In this document: piece by piece, positions 1-10,371 of the stretch
How the letters are laid out: every line of letters begins with the position of its first letter
Numbering within the stretch: position 1 is the first letter of the stretch
Source of the DNA: Hesseltinella vesiculosa
Lineage: Eukaryota > Mucoromycota > Mucoromycetes > Mucorales > Cunninghamellaceae
DNA: 64,000 bases
NCBI GenBank assembly: GCA_002104935.1
Contig: MCGT01000013.1
Coordinates: forward strand, 248,001-312,000
Direction of reading: 5' to 3'
Notes under the pieces: model-generated
The model's database searches: none
What the model saw: the letters and a program-made list of their open reading frames with translations, nothing else
What the model was told of the DNA's origin: nothing
Position numbers and translations under genes: made by a program

Positions 1-631
1 AGCATTCCAACTTGCCCTCACCAAAGTCGATGTCATCATCTCCACTGGTGGTGTGTCTATGGGTGAAGCGGATTGGATCAAGCCCATGCTGGAACAGTCG
101 TTACAGGCCACGATCCACTTTGGCCGTGTCATGATGAAGCCCGCCAAGCCCACCACCTTTGCCACCATTCCTCGCGCCCATTCAGACCCGTGCCTGGCCT
201 TTGCTCTTCCTGGCAATCCTGTGTCAGCGACTGTCGCCTTTTACTTGTTTGTGCTTCCAGCCCTGCGTCGCATGAGCGGCGTCATCCAATATGAAAACAC
301 CACCCTGCCTGTCACCGTAAGCCAAAGTCCTCCCCCCCCCCCAAAAAAAAAAAAAAAAACGCTTGACTCTGAAGTTTTTATTGATTTTCTGACTTAGATT
401 AAGCATGACATTCAATTGGATAGTCGGCCAGAATACCATCGAGTCCAAGTCCAAGTCCAGGCTGATGGCAAACTGGTGGCTACATCCACAGGGAGCCAAC
501 AAAGTAGCCGAATGCTGAGCATGAGCCTTGCGAATGGGCTGCTAGTGCTGCCACCCAGTCGTCCAGACAAACACGTGGTTCTAAAGGGCGAACAAGTCCA
601 ATGCATGATGGTTGGCTCGTTTCAGATTTAA
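1..631 (+). CDS. Gephyrin/MoeA-type molybdopterin molybdenumtransferase, C-terminal part
   Basis: The window begins inside this gene. Exon 1-316 and exon 398-631 join in phase 0 across a GT-AG intron (317-397) that contains C- and A-runs. The product carries the MoeA signatures GGVSMGEADW and LPGNPVSATVAFY, followed by the small C-terminal beta domain ending in MMVGSFQI. MoeA/gephyrin/CnxE inserts molybdate into adenylylated molybdopterin, the last step of molybdenum-cofactor synthesis, in the cytosol; in fungi this serves nitrate reductase and related enzymes. The MoaB/MogA-like domain and the start lie outside the window. The family call rests on the two motifs and is firm; whether the protein is a two-domain fusion cannot be seen. 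Confidence 0.9.
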
Positions 632-799
632 AGCAGTTAGCCAAAACTAAAGCAGGCTGTTCGGCATGATTGAAACAAAGGGAATCACATGGCGTCCATA
701 GGCCCACAGGCCTTTCGGGGGGTCTTTCAATTGGGAATTCTCATTTTCTTTTATTTTTAATTTTTTATTTTCCTCAAATCAATTCTTGAATCATTTACC

Positions 800-1237
800 A
801 TGCGCTTATTCACTGCTGTAGCAAGTGCACTAGTATTGTTGACTGCAGTCGCTGTGGCAGGTAATCTTATAAAGATGATGGCGAAAGGGCCGATTGAACG
901 AGAAGAAAGAAAGAGAGAGTAAAATAAGGTCAGAGGAAATATTTTAGCTTGGCACGGTTATTGTGATGGAGGCATTGCTCCTTTGCTCAATCTTATTTCC
1001 ACAACGTTCTCTTGTCATTCTTTTACAGATAACACGTATATTGTAGCATTGAAAAAGAATGCGGATACTGAAGATGTCGCGCAAGCCAAGACTGACATTC
1101 AATCCATGGGTGGCAAGGTGCTTTACCAATTCAAAACGGGTGTCAAGGGCTTTATTGTCAGCCTGCCTGAAGACCAGTTTAATACACTGGATGAAAAGGA
1201 TTATATTGATTTCATCGAGGCTGATCAAGAAGGTTAA
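800..1237 (+). CDS. Small secreted I9-type (subtilisin propeptide-like) protease inhibitor
   Basis: Exons 800-860 and 1029-1237 join in phase 1 to give 89 residues. The first exon is almost exactly a signal peptide (MRLFTAVASALVLLTAVAVA). The second encodes one inhibitor-I9 domain: DNTYIVALKKN, a helix rich in DxxQAK, then VKGFIVSLPEDQ, closing with DYIDFIEADQEG. Stand-alone I9 proteins such as yeast Pbi2 or Pleurotus POIA1 inhibit subtilisin-type proteases; a signal peptide implies an extracellular or vacuolar target. No protease domain follows, so this is not a truncated propeptide of a larger enzyme. The stop codon merges into an A24 run. Alternative: a subtilase prodomain paralogue used as a trans-acting chaperone. 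Confidence 0.8.
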
Positions 1238-1841
1238 AAAAAAAAAAAAAAAAAAAAAAGCAGCCGAAGCTCACATCTTTTTTTTTTTTTTTTTGGCGGA
1301 ACCCAGTGCACATTTGAGTCCATGCAGACATCACCTTTGGATATCAAACGGTTTTGAAAAAATAGGATAATAAAAAAACCTGCACCTCTTTTTTTTTTTT
1401 TCATTCATGCATGAGTAAAAAAGTCATCGTGAGATGTTGTGACCAAATGGCTATAAATAAACAGCTTCAAGACGTTTGTGCTTGAACTCATTTAGGTTTT
1501 CATGCCTGTCTGTTTGTTTGTTTGGGGCCAAAATGTATGCTGTCATGTACCCTCTTCCAACAATTTTATATTTAAAATACATTCGCAAATGCGTTGATCG
1601 GCCCCTTGTCAGTGACTCCTCCCTTTTTTTTTTTTTTTTTTTGACCTTCGACCCCCCCTTTTTTTTTCAAACAATCGTCCTTTTGTTTTTCTTTGGCTTC
1701 TTTTTTTTGATATATATATCAGGCGCTCCCTTTTTTCTGCATATTCTTTTTAAAAGGGATTATAATTTGTTTTTTTTTTCTCTTCTTCTTTCTCTTTTCT
1801 CTTTCATTGTCGGCAACGTAAAAAATTAAAAAAAATTAAAA
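1238..1841. other. Intergenic: 3' UTR and promoter, no gene seen
   Basis: The stretch opens with an A24 run, an 18-base spacer and a T17 run, which could pair in the transcript of the inhibitor gene. A further T-rich region runs into the exchanger start. The short ORFs here are artefacts of homopolymers and resemble no family. Confidence 0.5.
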
Positions 1842-4601
1842 ATGCATGAAATGGAATCTCGCTCCGACACATCGTCTTTTACTTCTACGACACAGCGACA
1901 CAGTCAACTGGTGATCGGTGACTCCGCCAGCCCTATCCAACAAAGCTATGAAGAAAAAGTGCAACAAGAAGACAGTGCACTTGCCCAAAGCACCTTGCAA
2001 ATCAACGATGACCATGTCAAATCCAACTTACAGCCTGTCACTGACATTGATGATTCACCCGTTCGACCTACCGTCCGGGAAGGTCTATGGATCCTTTTTA
2101 CAGGTTCGTGGTTGAATGCCCTGCTGATTTTTATCCCTTTTGGTATTGTTTCGCATTTCTTCTGGGGCCCCACACCCACCTTTGTTCTCAATTTTATCGC
2201 CATCGTTCCTTTGGCCAAGATGCTGGGTGATGTCACTGAGGACATTTCCCTGCGAACTGGTGAGGTACGTCCATGATTGTTTTTTTTTGTCGTTGGTGGT
2301 TTTTTTCCCACCACGGCATTGACTGCGTTGTTCTCCTAAATCCTATCCACCTTTCCCCTTCATTTTTTTGAACCCACTCGACTAGATTTTTGGCACTTTG
2401 CATTAATTACTTTTTTTTTTTTTTGATTGCTAGGTGGTTGGTGGGTTACTGAATGCTACTTTTGGTAATGCGGTGGAATTGATTGTGTCGGTGATTGCGC
2501 TGAGCCAAAATTTGGTGGTGATTGTGCAAAGTTCCATGCTGGGATCCATTCTTTCGAATTTGCTACTTGTGCTTGGGATGTGTTTCTGCTTGGGTGGTTA
2601 CCGATTTAAGGAACAAGTCTTTAATGTCACTGTGGCTCAAACCTCGGCCGGATTGCTGTTCATTGCCACGGCATCGCTGCTTATGCCTGCTGCCTTTTAT
2701 GGCTCCACTCTCCAAGCTGTCTCATCTGCTGCCGAAGTGCATGATATTCTTGCCATCTCCCGAGCCACATCGGTCCTGTTGCTTATCATTTATGCCTCGT
2801 ATCTGTTTTTCCAGGTAACCTTTTTAGCCATTTGGCTCGCCGGCCTCGGTCGGAGAACATAAGATGACGTGAAAAAAGGGGAGAGGGGGAAACGGGGAAA
2901 GAAGGGAGTGTGGCATTCGAGAGAGTACGAGAGCTAGGCACCTCCCTTTGGCATGTCACAACAACGGCATCACTCCACCTATTTTCTTGTCTTTTTTTTT
3001 TTTTTTTGCCCATTTTCACTCCCCAATGGATCGTGGTGAATATGAAATGGATCGCGCTTCGCCTGGTCACTTCCCACTGGACTTTCTCCTTATTTTGGTC
3101 ACTCCCTCGTCCTTTTTTTTTGTATACCCCTTGACCCTTATTCTCACCAAACTTTTTTTTCTCTCGATGAAAAAGAAGTAGTTGATGACGAGCGCAAAAT
3201 CCGTGTCGTTCCCCCTTTTTTTGACTCTCTCCTTTTTTTTTTTTTTCTTCATCGATGAGCGGGCACGGAAATGGGGGAATTCTTTTTTAGCATGGCATTC
3301 GAGAACTGACCCTTTCAATTTTTTTTTATGTCCCATAGCTCAAGACGCATAAGCAGCTGGTAAGGAACATAAATACGTTTTTGGCTTAGAACCGGGGCGC
3401 TCAGCAAACTTGTTTTTCTACAGTTTCTGGCTCCTCCTCCCGAAGCTTTCCACTTTTCAAGACGCAACTCAAGAAACCGTGTGAATGACACTGAACAAAA
3501 CAGCACTATTACAAGTGATGAAGAAGAAGAAGAACTGCCCATCTTGCCTGGTTGGGTCGCTGGCGTTATGTGAGTAAAAAAAGGAGTGTTTTTATGATGC
3601 GCTGGAAAGCTTATTTTTTTTTTTTTTTTATCATAGGCTTTTATTGATCACAGTATTCGTAGCCATCTGTGCTGAGTTCTTGGTGTCAGCCATTGAAGCT
3701 GTGGTTCAACAATGGAATATCAGTGAAACGTTTGTGGGCCTGATCCTATTGCCAATCATCGGGGTAAGGAGTAAAAAAAGCGTGGCTGTCATCAACTCAC
3801 TTTCCATTTTTTTCTTTTCGTGTTTAGAGTATGTTCCGGTCACATTTTTAATTTGATTTCATTTCCTGCAACTGACTTTTTTTTTTAACCTTTCCATTTA
3901 CTTTGTTTGCCACCAACTTAGAGTAAGCTCACGAAAAAAGCCGTGTGACCACATGCGGGATCCTCATTTTTCTATTTTAAATAGTGCCGCTGAACATGTC
4001 ACTGCTGTCACTGTTGCTTATAAGAACAAGGTAAGGACTCTTCCTAGTTATAATGCCAAATGAAGAAACTCAGGGGGACGACCTCCGTTGACCTTTTTTT
4101 TTTTTTGTTGTTGCAGATGGATTTGGCTCTGGGTGTCGCAGTCGGAAGCAGCATGCAGATTGCTCTTCTGGTCACTCCTTTGATGGTCATCATTGGCTGG
4201 GGTGTCAATGTCAACATGAGCCTGTACTTTAACATGTATGAAACTGCCGTCATGTTCATTGCTGTCGTCATGGTGAACTACCTGATCATGGTATGTCGTA
4301 TTTTTTAAACCCCGGGATTTCCACATCCCGATAGGCGTTTTGACGCACCCCTCTACCCCGTCTGCCATGAAAAAATAGTCCAATGGCAATAGCAGCTTTT
4401 TGCAACGTGTTCACCTTTTTTTTTTATATGCTATAGGATGGGCGTAGTAATTGGTTGGAAGGTCTGATGCTGTGTAGTGTGTATATCATTGTGGCTATCT
4501 CGTTTTTCTACTACCCAGATGCAGCCGCCCCCGATTTGGACACCGGCGTCAACTTTGGCAGCACCCCTTTCTCTGTCAGCCCTTCGGCATCGAGCCACTA
4601 A
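1842..4601 (+). CDS. Vacuolar Ca2+/H+ exchanger, CAX/VCX1 family
   Basis: Cation/proton antiporter of the CaCA superfamily that loads Ca2+ into the vacuole. Exons: 1842-2264, 2434-2814, 3339-3359, 3424-3569, 3637-3763, single bases 3828 and 3922, 3985-4030, 4117-4290 and 4437-4601. They total 1485 bases, i.e. 494 residues in one open frame. Repeat 1 carries [17 protein letters not shown] and repeat 2 carries [17 protein letters not shown], the paired ion-binding helices. An acidic loop (SDEEEEE) lies between the two halves, and the N-terminus is long and cytosolic. The invariant Asn of GNAAEH is encoded only if two one-base exons are used (see findings). A 21-base exon encodes LKTHKQL. The family call is certain; the vacuolar location is inferred from homologues. 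Confidence 0.95.
3764..3984 (+). other. Three consecutive introns separated by two 1-nt exons
   Basis: Introns 3764-3827, 3829-3921 and 3923-3984 (64, 93 and 62 bases) flank the single bases A3828 and A3922. Junctions are GGG/gtaagg, tttag/A/gtatgt, cttag/A/gtaagc and aatag/TGCC. Treating the segment as one intron puts the next exon out of frame with a stop within three codons. Keeping 3828-3922 as one exon meets an in-frame TAA after seven codons. The two As complete AAT (Asn) of the family-invariant GNAAEH motif. Confidence 0.75.
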
Positions 4602-5592
4602 AAAAAAACAACCAACAACCAACAACCTCTCTCCATTGTGTCGTATACCTTCTCTTCATACTATGATTATTACTTGTTTTGTAAAAATACAAGAGCTTTT
4701 CCCTTTTTTTTTCTATCCCCTCCAAGATATAATAGTAAGCCTCGCTTTTTTTTTTTTCTTTCTCATTTGTCAAGGCATGCCTTGTTTCCCCTAAAATGAA
4801 AAAAAATCACTGGAATAAACTCAATCCTAATCCTGTAGCAGCAAAAAAGAAGTTATAGTTTGGACCCATTTGTCGACTAGCTTCATAACTTTAATAACAC
4901 CTCCTTGACATTGTGCAGTCGATCCATCCGTCACATTGATGCATGGTAGCACAAGTGTCCTGAATTTTTTTTATCTTTGTTTATCACTCGATGGGCAGCA
5001 GTAGATGGAAGGCAGCTCAGGAGCTCAGCCCATGCTGACCCAGCAAACTCTGCAGAAAAAAAAAGAATGGCTGCCTATGGGACGGAGCATACAGTATTCT
5101 GCAGAGAAAAAGAATGACTGCCCAATTGCAACAAAAACGTCAATTCTTTTATTTGCTTGTTTTGAAAAGCTCGGTACAGCGAATGTTCTACCTTGGATAA
5201 AACCAAATTGACAAAACAGAGCACAGTCATCGGCTCGTGTCGGGTGACAATAAACAAAAACCAAACGGGCACATGAAAAAAAAAGGAGATCCATTGTTTG
5301 CCACACAATTATGCGCTAGTCATGAATTTGTCAATTGTCCATGAGGACTGAAAAAACTTGTTGATCCCCATGCACCGAATACCCTTTCTCTTCGCGTGGT
5401 CAAGATGATCCCCCCCCATTTATATCATAACTCCGTTTTGCCACTCTCTTTTTACCCATCACCTCTATCTTGCCGTCGACTTGCATCGGCCAATGCGTCA
5501 AGCACCAATGTTGGTCCATTTTGTTGAGAATTTTTTTTTATATTTTAATTGTTGATTCTACAGCAGAGAAAAAAGGAAACAAATCGCTCAAT
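4602..5592. other. Intergenic between convergent genes, no gene seen
   Basis: About 1 kb of low-complexity DNA. Two direct copies of a CTGCAGA(G/A)AAAA...GAATG-CTGCC block lie near 5050-5078 and 5099-5122. No convincing splice pattern or known domain was found on either strand. Confidence 0.5.
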
Positions 5593-6499
5593 CTAGTTGG
5601 TCTTGGGGTATTCAAGTTGCACGCCCTTTTCCTTCAAAGACTTTTCAGCTTCCTTCTTGGCCCAGGTCATCACGCTACAGGCAGACAGAGAAAATAAAAA
5701 AGAGTGAATCGTCTGAAATCGTCTGAACGATGCCTTTTGTAAGGTAACTTTCTTACCTGCTGTCAGGCTTGTAGATAAGTGCAACAGTCATCAAGGCGAA
5801 GCCGCCGCCCATACCCCAGTAGTAGATGTCTTCCCAGCCTTCCTTGATAGGAGTCTGTGAAAAAAAAAAAAAAAAGAGTGAGTGCTTGAGTGACCAAGAG
5901 AAAATAGCCCAAAGAGAAGAGAGACAAAAATGGAGATGTGGATCTTTTTGGTGGCAAATCGAGGTGCAATCGTTTGCAGGGGCGCTACGCTGAGAGAAGG
6001 CAGGCAGTTGCACAGGATGGGAGAAATGTAAACTGATCAGGGCCAGATCGCGGCCATTGTCTGTAGCAAAATGACGTTCCCTTTTTTTTACGAAATGAAT
6101 GGAGTGTAAGTAGAGCACACAAGGGCTGCACACCGGTTGTTGCAATAAAAAGAACACATGGACTTTGACAAGGCTCGTTTCTGCTCATGGCTGTATGGGC
6201 ATTTGATCTGGATTGATCGCATGAGAAACGGTTGGACAAAAACTTGAGCTGGCAGATGAGAACGTCGTCCTGGCTGTGGCGTCGATGCATGCTGTTGGTG
6301 GATGATTTTGTCTCTCGTTCTCTTTGGTCAGATAGATAAAAACTGCCAACATTGGCATGAGCTGATTTTTTTCTTGGCTTACCTTTTCGTTGAAGAGATA
6401 ACCGCCGGGTTCATTGATTGGGGTGCCACCACCGCCAGCGCGTCGCAACATGGCAGGACGGGCAAGGTTGGCCGATCGTGTAAAAGCTCGAGCAAACAT
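5593..6499 (-). CDS. Mitochondrial complex I subunit NDUFB11/ESSS
   Basis: Three exons (6383-6499, 5757-5854, 5593-5674) give about 99 residues. The N-terminus, MFARAFTRSANLARPAMLRR, is a basic amphipathic mitochondrial presequence. Next come the family motif NEPGGYLFNEK, a short loop GWEDIYYWGMGGG, one transmembrane helix (FALMTVALIYKP) and a charged C-terminal tail ending LEYPKTN. The ESSS/NDUFB11 subunit is an accessory membrane-arm protein of NADH:ubiquinone oxidoreductase needed for assembly. The ATG at 6499 is chosen because it begins the targeting peptide; a longer upstream open frame is T-run translation. Its presence shows that this fungus has a proton-pumping complex I. Confidence 0.85.
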
Positions 6500-6715
6500 T
6501 GTAGATGTGAAGAGTAGAAAAAAAAATGTGGAACGAAAAAAAAAAGTGTTGTTTTCGAGCTGGGACTGCAGATTGCGGAGATTGAACGTCCAAAAACTGA
6601 CAGTCCCATTATTTCTGTCTCCGACCCTTTTTCTGCAACAGTTGAAATTCTTGGATGTCCTTGCCAACTCCCTCCGCTGTCTGGGAGGATTACAGGTCAT
6701 TTCTCGACATCTTGC

Positions 6716-6965
6716 ACTGGTGTGCAAAATTTAAAGTAAATTTTCTTAGAGTAATTTTACACTGTGATTTTTTATCTCGCCAGGGGGGGCGATTTTTCAT
6801 TTTTTAAGCTGGTGGATCGTAAGTGTCAAAACGAAAGTGACCAAAAGTTGGCTGAGCGATCTACATCAATCGACGTGAAATTTTCAGCATCACCATCACT
6901 CATTGGTTTGGGCACTTTTGCGTAAGTGCACATGGATCTGATCACCCAAAAGTGCTGTGCAGTGC

Positions 6966-7007
<42 letters not shown>
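6716..7007. repeat. Diverged single arm of a dispersed repeat, ending in T38
   Basis: The segment from ACTGGTGTGCAAAATTT to the T-run follows, block by block, the left arm of the inverted-repeat element at 19046-19430. Shared blocks include ACAAAAGTTGGC-like, GCGATCT..ATCAATCGAC, TTTTCAGCA.CATCA.CATTCA and GTGTGCAG.G.TT. The T38 run (6970-7007) sits where the element arm has a T-run. It is read as a decayed, non-coding copy of the same repeat family. Confidence 0.6.
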
Positions 7008-7008
<1 letters not shown>

Positions 7009-7666
7009 GAAAATTGGACCCCACGCTTAGCTGTAGATCACCCCCATACTGTATCATCCAAAGTATTTATACTTGACCACAACCATCCATATTCCATTGA
7101 CATATATTGCTAACAAATTTGGTGTCAATCGGTCGAGAAGCCATCGAGATCACTAACCACAATTGTTTTTGATTTCAAAAATGGAGAAAAAATTGGTTCG
7201 CTGTAATCAGTCTCTGCACAGTGCCTTCGACTCCTGGCTGGCGCAAGCAGGACAATTCTAAAACAATTCGAAATTCCAACCTTCTCCAAAGCAACCCAAT
7301 ACCCAAAGTTCCTATTTGATGAAGAAATACCGTCACTGCTTTGATCATGCCGCGCACGCACGAGGCAGAAAAAAACTGTGCGGAGACTGAATATGGCTCA
7401 GTCTCCGGTAGTCGATACACATCCACTAGTCGCCATTTTTTTTTTCCACAAAATGACATGCGAAGGCCGAATCAACTATTGGCTCAGTCATTTTAGCGTA
7501 GTCTTCAATACTTGTTCCCAAGTGAGTCGATAAGGCTTCCTTGGGTCCAGTGTCATTTACACGATCGAGTGGTGAAATCCAGTCACCAATCCAGGGCCAG
7601 CATGTTCAACGAAACAATCAAAAATTCTGTCTTAGCGCAGCTGACATCTTCTTCATATGCGGTAGA
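7008..7666. other. No gene seen
   Basis: Short ORFs on both strands without recognisable domains. The DNA is more A+T-rich and less codon-like than the flanking genes. It may be decayed transposon sequence contiguous with the gag relic that follows. Confidence 0.4.
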
Positions 7667-8060
7667 TTAGCCACGTTTTATCCACTCAACCAGGTTAGGG
7701 TTCAGTGCTCTCACTAAGTACCTTTTTTTTCCAAGTCGTTCGTGATGTCTAGGTGATAAAAAGTTTTCTCGTGACAGTTTTAGAATTGCAACGGTGGCGC
7801 TGCCTTGTCTCAGGGTCTCCAATTGGTTTGTATTGATTTCCCACTTTTTTTTTGAGAGGTGCCATGACACAGCAGCACCCTTCAAGAAGGTCAGCACTAC
7901 TCTGGGACGTTCTTCTTCAGGCATACCAGCTGCTTCAGTGTAGATTTTGGGATCTCTTAGCCAAGTGAGCGGTTCTATTGATTACGGGAGACCATAAAAC
8001 CGATTGGGCTTGTCCATTAGATCGATTGCTATGAGAGGATTTTCTGGAAGTTGGCAATTG
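7667..8060 (-). pseudogene. Decayed retrotransposon gag fragment (Ty3/gypsy-like)
   Basis: On the minus strand, reading from about 8000 down, one frame gives PLTWLRDPKIYTEAAGMPEE and then RPRVVLTFLKGAAVSWHLSK. This is the retrotransposon gag pattern (W..x..Y..A......R...A...L.GAA..W), followed by a segment of the type P..HERL.K. The upstream part is reached only by a frame change, there is no reverse transcriptase, and an A-run interrupts the block after the tryptophan. It is a short broken remnant. The family assignment is by motif only, so Ty3/gypsy is likely but not proven. Confidence 0.55.
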
Positions 8061-8232
8061 GCAATAAAAATTGGAATTCAAGGCAAGCAAAAAAAAATTA
8101 TTTTTTTCTTTTGTGCGGTCGACAAAAAAAAAAAATGGAAAGAGCAATCAGCCAATCCGGGGTCTTCGGGAGCTCGGCGGCCGAAATGCCGAGCTCACAA
8201 CAAGGGCTTTTTTGTGGTCTAGCGTTCATCAA

Positions 8233-8339
8233 CCACCAATAGCTCAGTTGGTAGAGCGGGAGACTGTAGTAGCATCCATCCAATCAAGATGGTTAACCCT
8301 GACATCTCTAGGTCATCTGTTCGAATCAGGTTTGGTGGA
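8233..8339 (+). tRNA. tRNA-Tyr (GUA) with a 34-base intron
   Basis: The acceptor stem CCACCAA pairs with TTGGTGG, discriminator A8339. The D arm is GCTC-AGTTGGTA-GAGC. The anticodon stem GGAGA pairs with TCTCT, loop CTGTAG...A with anticodon GTA at 8266-8268. The T arm is ATCTG-TTCGAAT-CAGGT. A 34-base insert (8270-8303) follows base 37, the standard position for nuclear tRNA introns; tRNA-Tyr(GUA) is nearly always intron-containing in eukaryotes. T-runs just downstream would stop RNA polymerase III. All stems pair, so the gene looks functional. Confidence 0.93.
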
Positions 8340-8689
8340 TTACCTTTTGCTTTTTTGCCCATTGATCACAAGAAGATGAGCCCCTGTTCATTCTTGCAAT
8401 TTTTTTTTTTTCGTCCGTTGTTCAGCGAGAAAGTTTTTTTTTGTATTTTCTTTCTTAACCTGGTCACAATCAGGGTAAACACTGATCTGGATGCTTCTTT
8501 TTCACACTAGATCCAACTAACATGGCACCAACAGTGCAAAGGCTTACTTCGGAGCCCTGGTCCTTGAAAAGCAAGCCTCAGTGCAACCTCTGATCATCAA
8601 AAGTAAACTGTACTTCGAGGTCTCTGCTTTTGAAAAATAAACCCCGACTCGCCCTCTGACGTGACTATGATTTTATTTATTTTTACACC
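8340..8689. other. No gene seen
   Basis: Downstream flank of the tRNA gene containing T-runs, then about 180 bases without a recognisable product. The last part may hold the lost 5' end of the eIF2B-alpha pseudogene. Confidence 0.4.
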
Positions 8690-9896
8690 TTGGAGGAGCT
8701 GACCGTTGCTATGGTCATAGATACGATCAATTCAGACATACCGAGAATAGTGCGATTAGGAACGATAACTAGCGAAAATGGGAGCTGGCCGCTTTTTTTT
8801 TTTTTAATAGCAAGGCCATTCTCCGAGGACATGGACACTCTCGGCAAGGTGAAAGGTCAATATCGAGAGTGGATGGAATGGACGGTGGTATTTAGGCGGG
8901 CCATGCCATTGGTGAAACGCAATTTCTACATATTTGCTGTATTGGATGACAGTCGAAAAAAAAGAAGGATGGTCTAGAACTAACGAGTCTCCGACCCGAG
9001 CTTATTTTTTTTTATTTTTTTTGGCATGATCCCTTTGCTAGACCAGTTTGCCGTTATTATGGAAAATTCGAATCAATAAGGACCAAGTTGCACGTATGAA
9101 TGCCAAATTCATTCGAGACGGCATGTTGATCTTATTGCCTGCGCCTGTCAAACGACGTTGCAGTTGCTGGATCATGCAGTTATTGTTGAAAAGAAGCGAT
9201 TTGAAGTGCATGTTGCCGAACAAGGTCCTGTTTGCCACAGGTAAAGGAAAAGAAAAAAAGTTGCAGCTGTGACCTAGCAATGTGATTTGAAAAAGGAACG
9301 AGGCAGTTAGGCATATGAGGTTCACAACTATTCACTGTCGCGTCATTGTGGACGCTGCCATTGCCTTCATGAAGGATAAGATGGATATAATGCTAACTAG
9401 CTATGACGGCGTGGTGGAAATTGAAGGTACCATTCATCATGTATGATCTGGGATAAAAAACGAGGGTTCCCTGACTTTTTTTTTTTTTTTTTTCCTGTAA
9501 AAGATCGGCACATGCAAATCAGTGATGTGGCCTAGGCGTCGATTAAACTTTTTTACGCAATCGTTGAAAGGTACGCATCATATTTCGAGAAAAAAAAAAG
9601 GATGAAGCTCCTCTAATTTATTTATTTTTATAAAAAAACATACTCTGCTCGATTTTTCTTAAAAAGTAGGTCCATAGGACGAATGTGACATTCTTGATCA
9701 CCATGTTCCTGAGCTTGTGCGTTTTTGATTTTGCAACTGGCGTGATTCACTTTCAATCGAGCTCATTTTGGTCCAAAACAATCCAACAGTTGATTACACA
9801 ACACTAATCCACATCACTCTGCTATTTACCGACCTGGGCATACTTACTCCTAGTGAGGTCAGCGACGAATTGATCAACCTCTCATTGCAAATTTGA
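8690..9896 (+). pseudogene. eIF2B alpha-subunit (GCN3-type) pseudogene
   Basis: Pieces of the alpha subunit of the translation factor eIF2B occur in order but in different frames. They are a possible N-terminal helix (ELTVAMVIDTINSDI), then ARMNAKFIRDGMLIL, LQLLDHA...KKRFEVHVAEQGP, VIVDAAIAFMKDKMDIML, DGVVEIEGTIHH, IGTCKSVM, and the C-terminal [20 protein letters not shown] with [12 protein letters not shown] frameshift lies near 9145, and in-frame stops lie between 9250 and 9300 and elsewhere. Intron-like gaps with gt...ag remain (for example gtatga...aaag between GTIHH and IGT), so this is a decayed genomic duplicate rather than a retrocopy. The block before 9000 is weakly supported. A functional parent gene is expected elsewhere. 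Confidence 0.75.
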
Positions 9897-10371
9897 GCAA
9901 TTTTCAGAAAAAGGGGAACCAGCCAAAAAAGGCAACTACACTCCAACTCATTTCAAAAGCGTGGTTTGCCTCCTTTTTTCCTTTCTCTCCTCTTTTTTTT
10001 TATAAAAGCATCCATTCATCGGTTATCGCCTGTATACCCCCCCTTCTTTTTTTATTTTTATTTTTATTATTTTGCTTTGCTGGTAGTCACACTATAGGTT
10101 GCTGTTATAGTGTTACGCTTTGTCCATGATCGCCTTGAACTGAACCGTTTGTTTTTATTGCTGTCTCTCTTTTTTCCTTTCTACTCAGACACCCATCATC
10201 TTACTATCACCCATTCATCCGTTCTCCTATATACTATTAATATCAAGGCTCATTTAACGTAAGATTGGGTGACAACATAGAGAAGAGGGGTGAGAGGTTA
10301 GACGTGGGAGACAACGGTTTTTTTTTTTTTTTTTTTTTTTAGCTCACCTGCTTTTTTTTTTTATAGTTGGT
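9897..10371. promoter_or_regulatory. Promoter and 5' leader of the Kar9-like gene
   Basis: About 475 bases rich in pyrimidine tracts. A T-run ending in tttatag lies nine bases or so before the start codon, so the leader may contain a 5' UTR intron. No other gene was found. Confidence 0.35.

Noticed and set aside
3764..3984. Treating 3764-3984 as a single intron of the exchanger gene
   Set aside because: It shifts the frame and gives a stop within three codons, and the conserved Asn is lost. No alternative donor or acceptor inside gives the needed phase.
6185..6727. 180-residue open frame as the NDUFB11 precursor
   Set aside because: Its first part is T-run translation upstream of the mitochondrial presequence, and it reads through the first intron.
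8690..9896. A functional eIF2B-alpha gene with unusual introns
   Set aside because: Frame changes occur inside conserved blocks without splice sites (near 9145), and stops fall in the segment 9250-9300; no intron set restores the protein.
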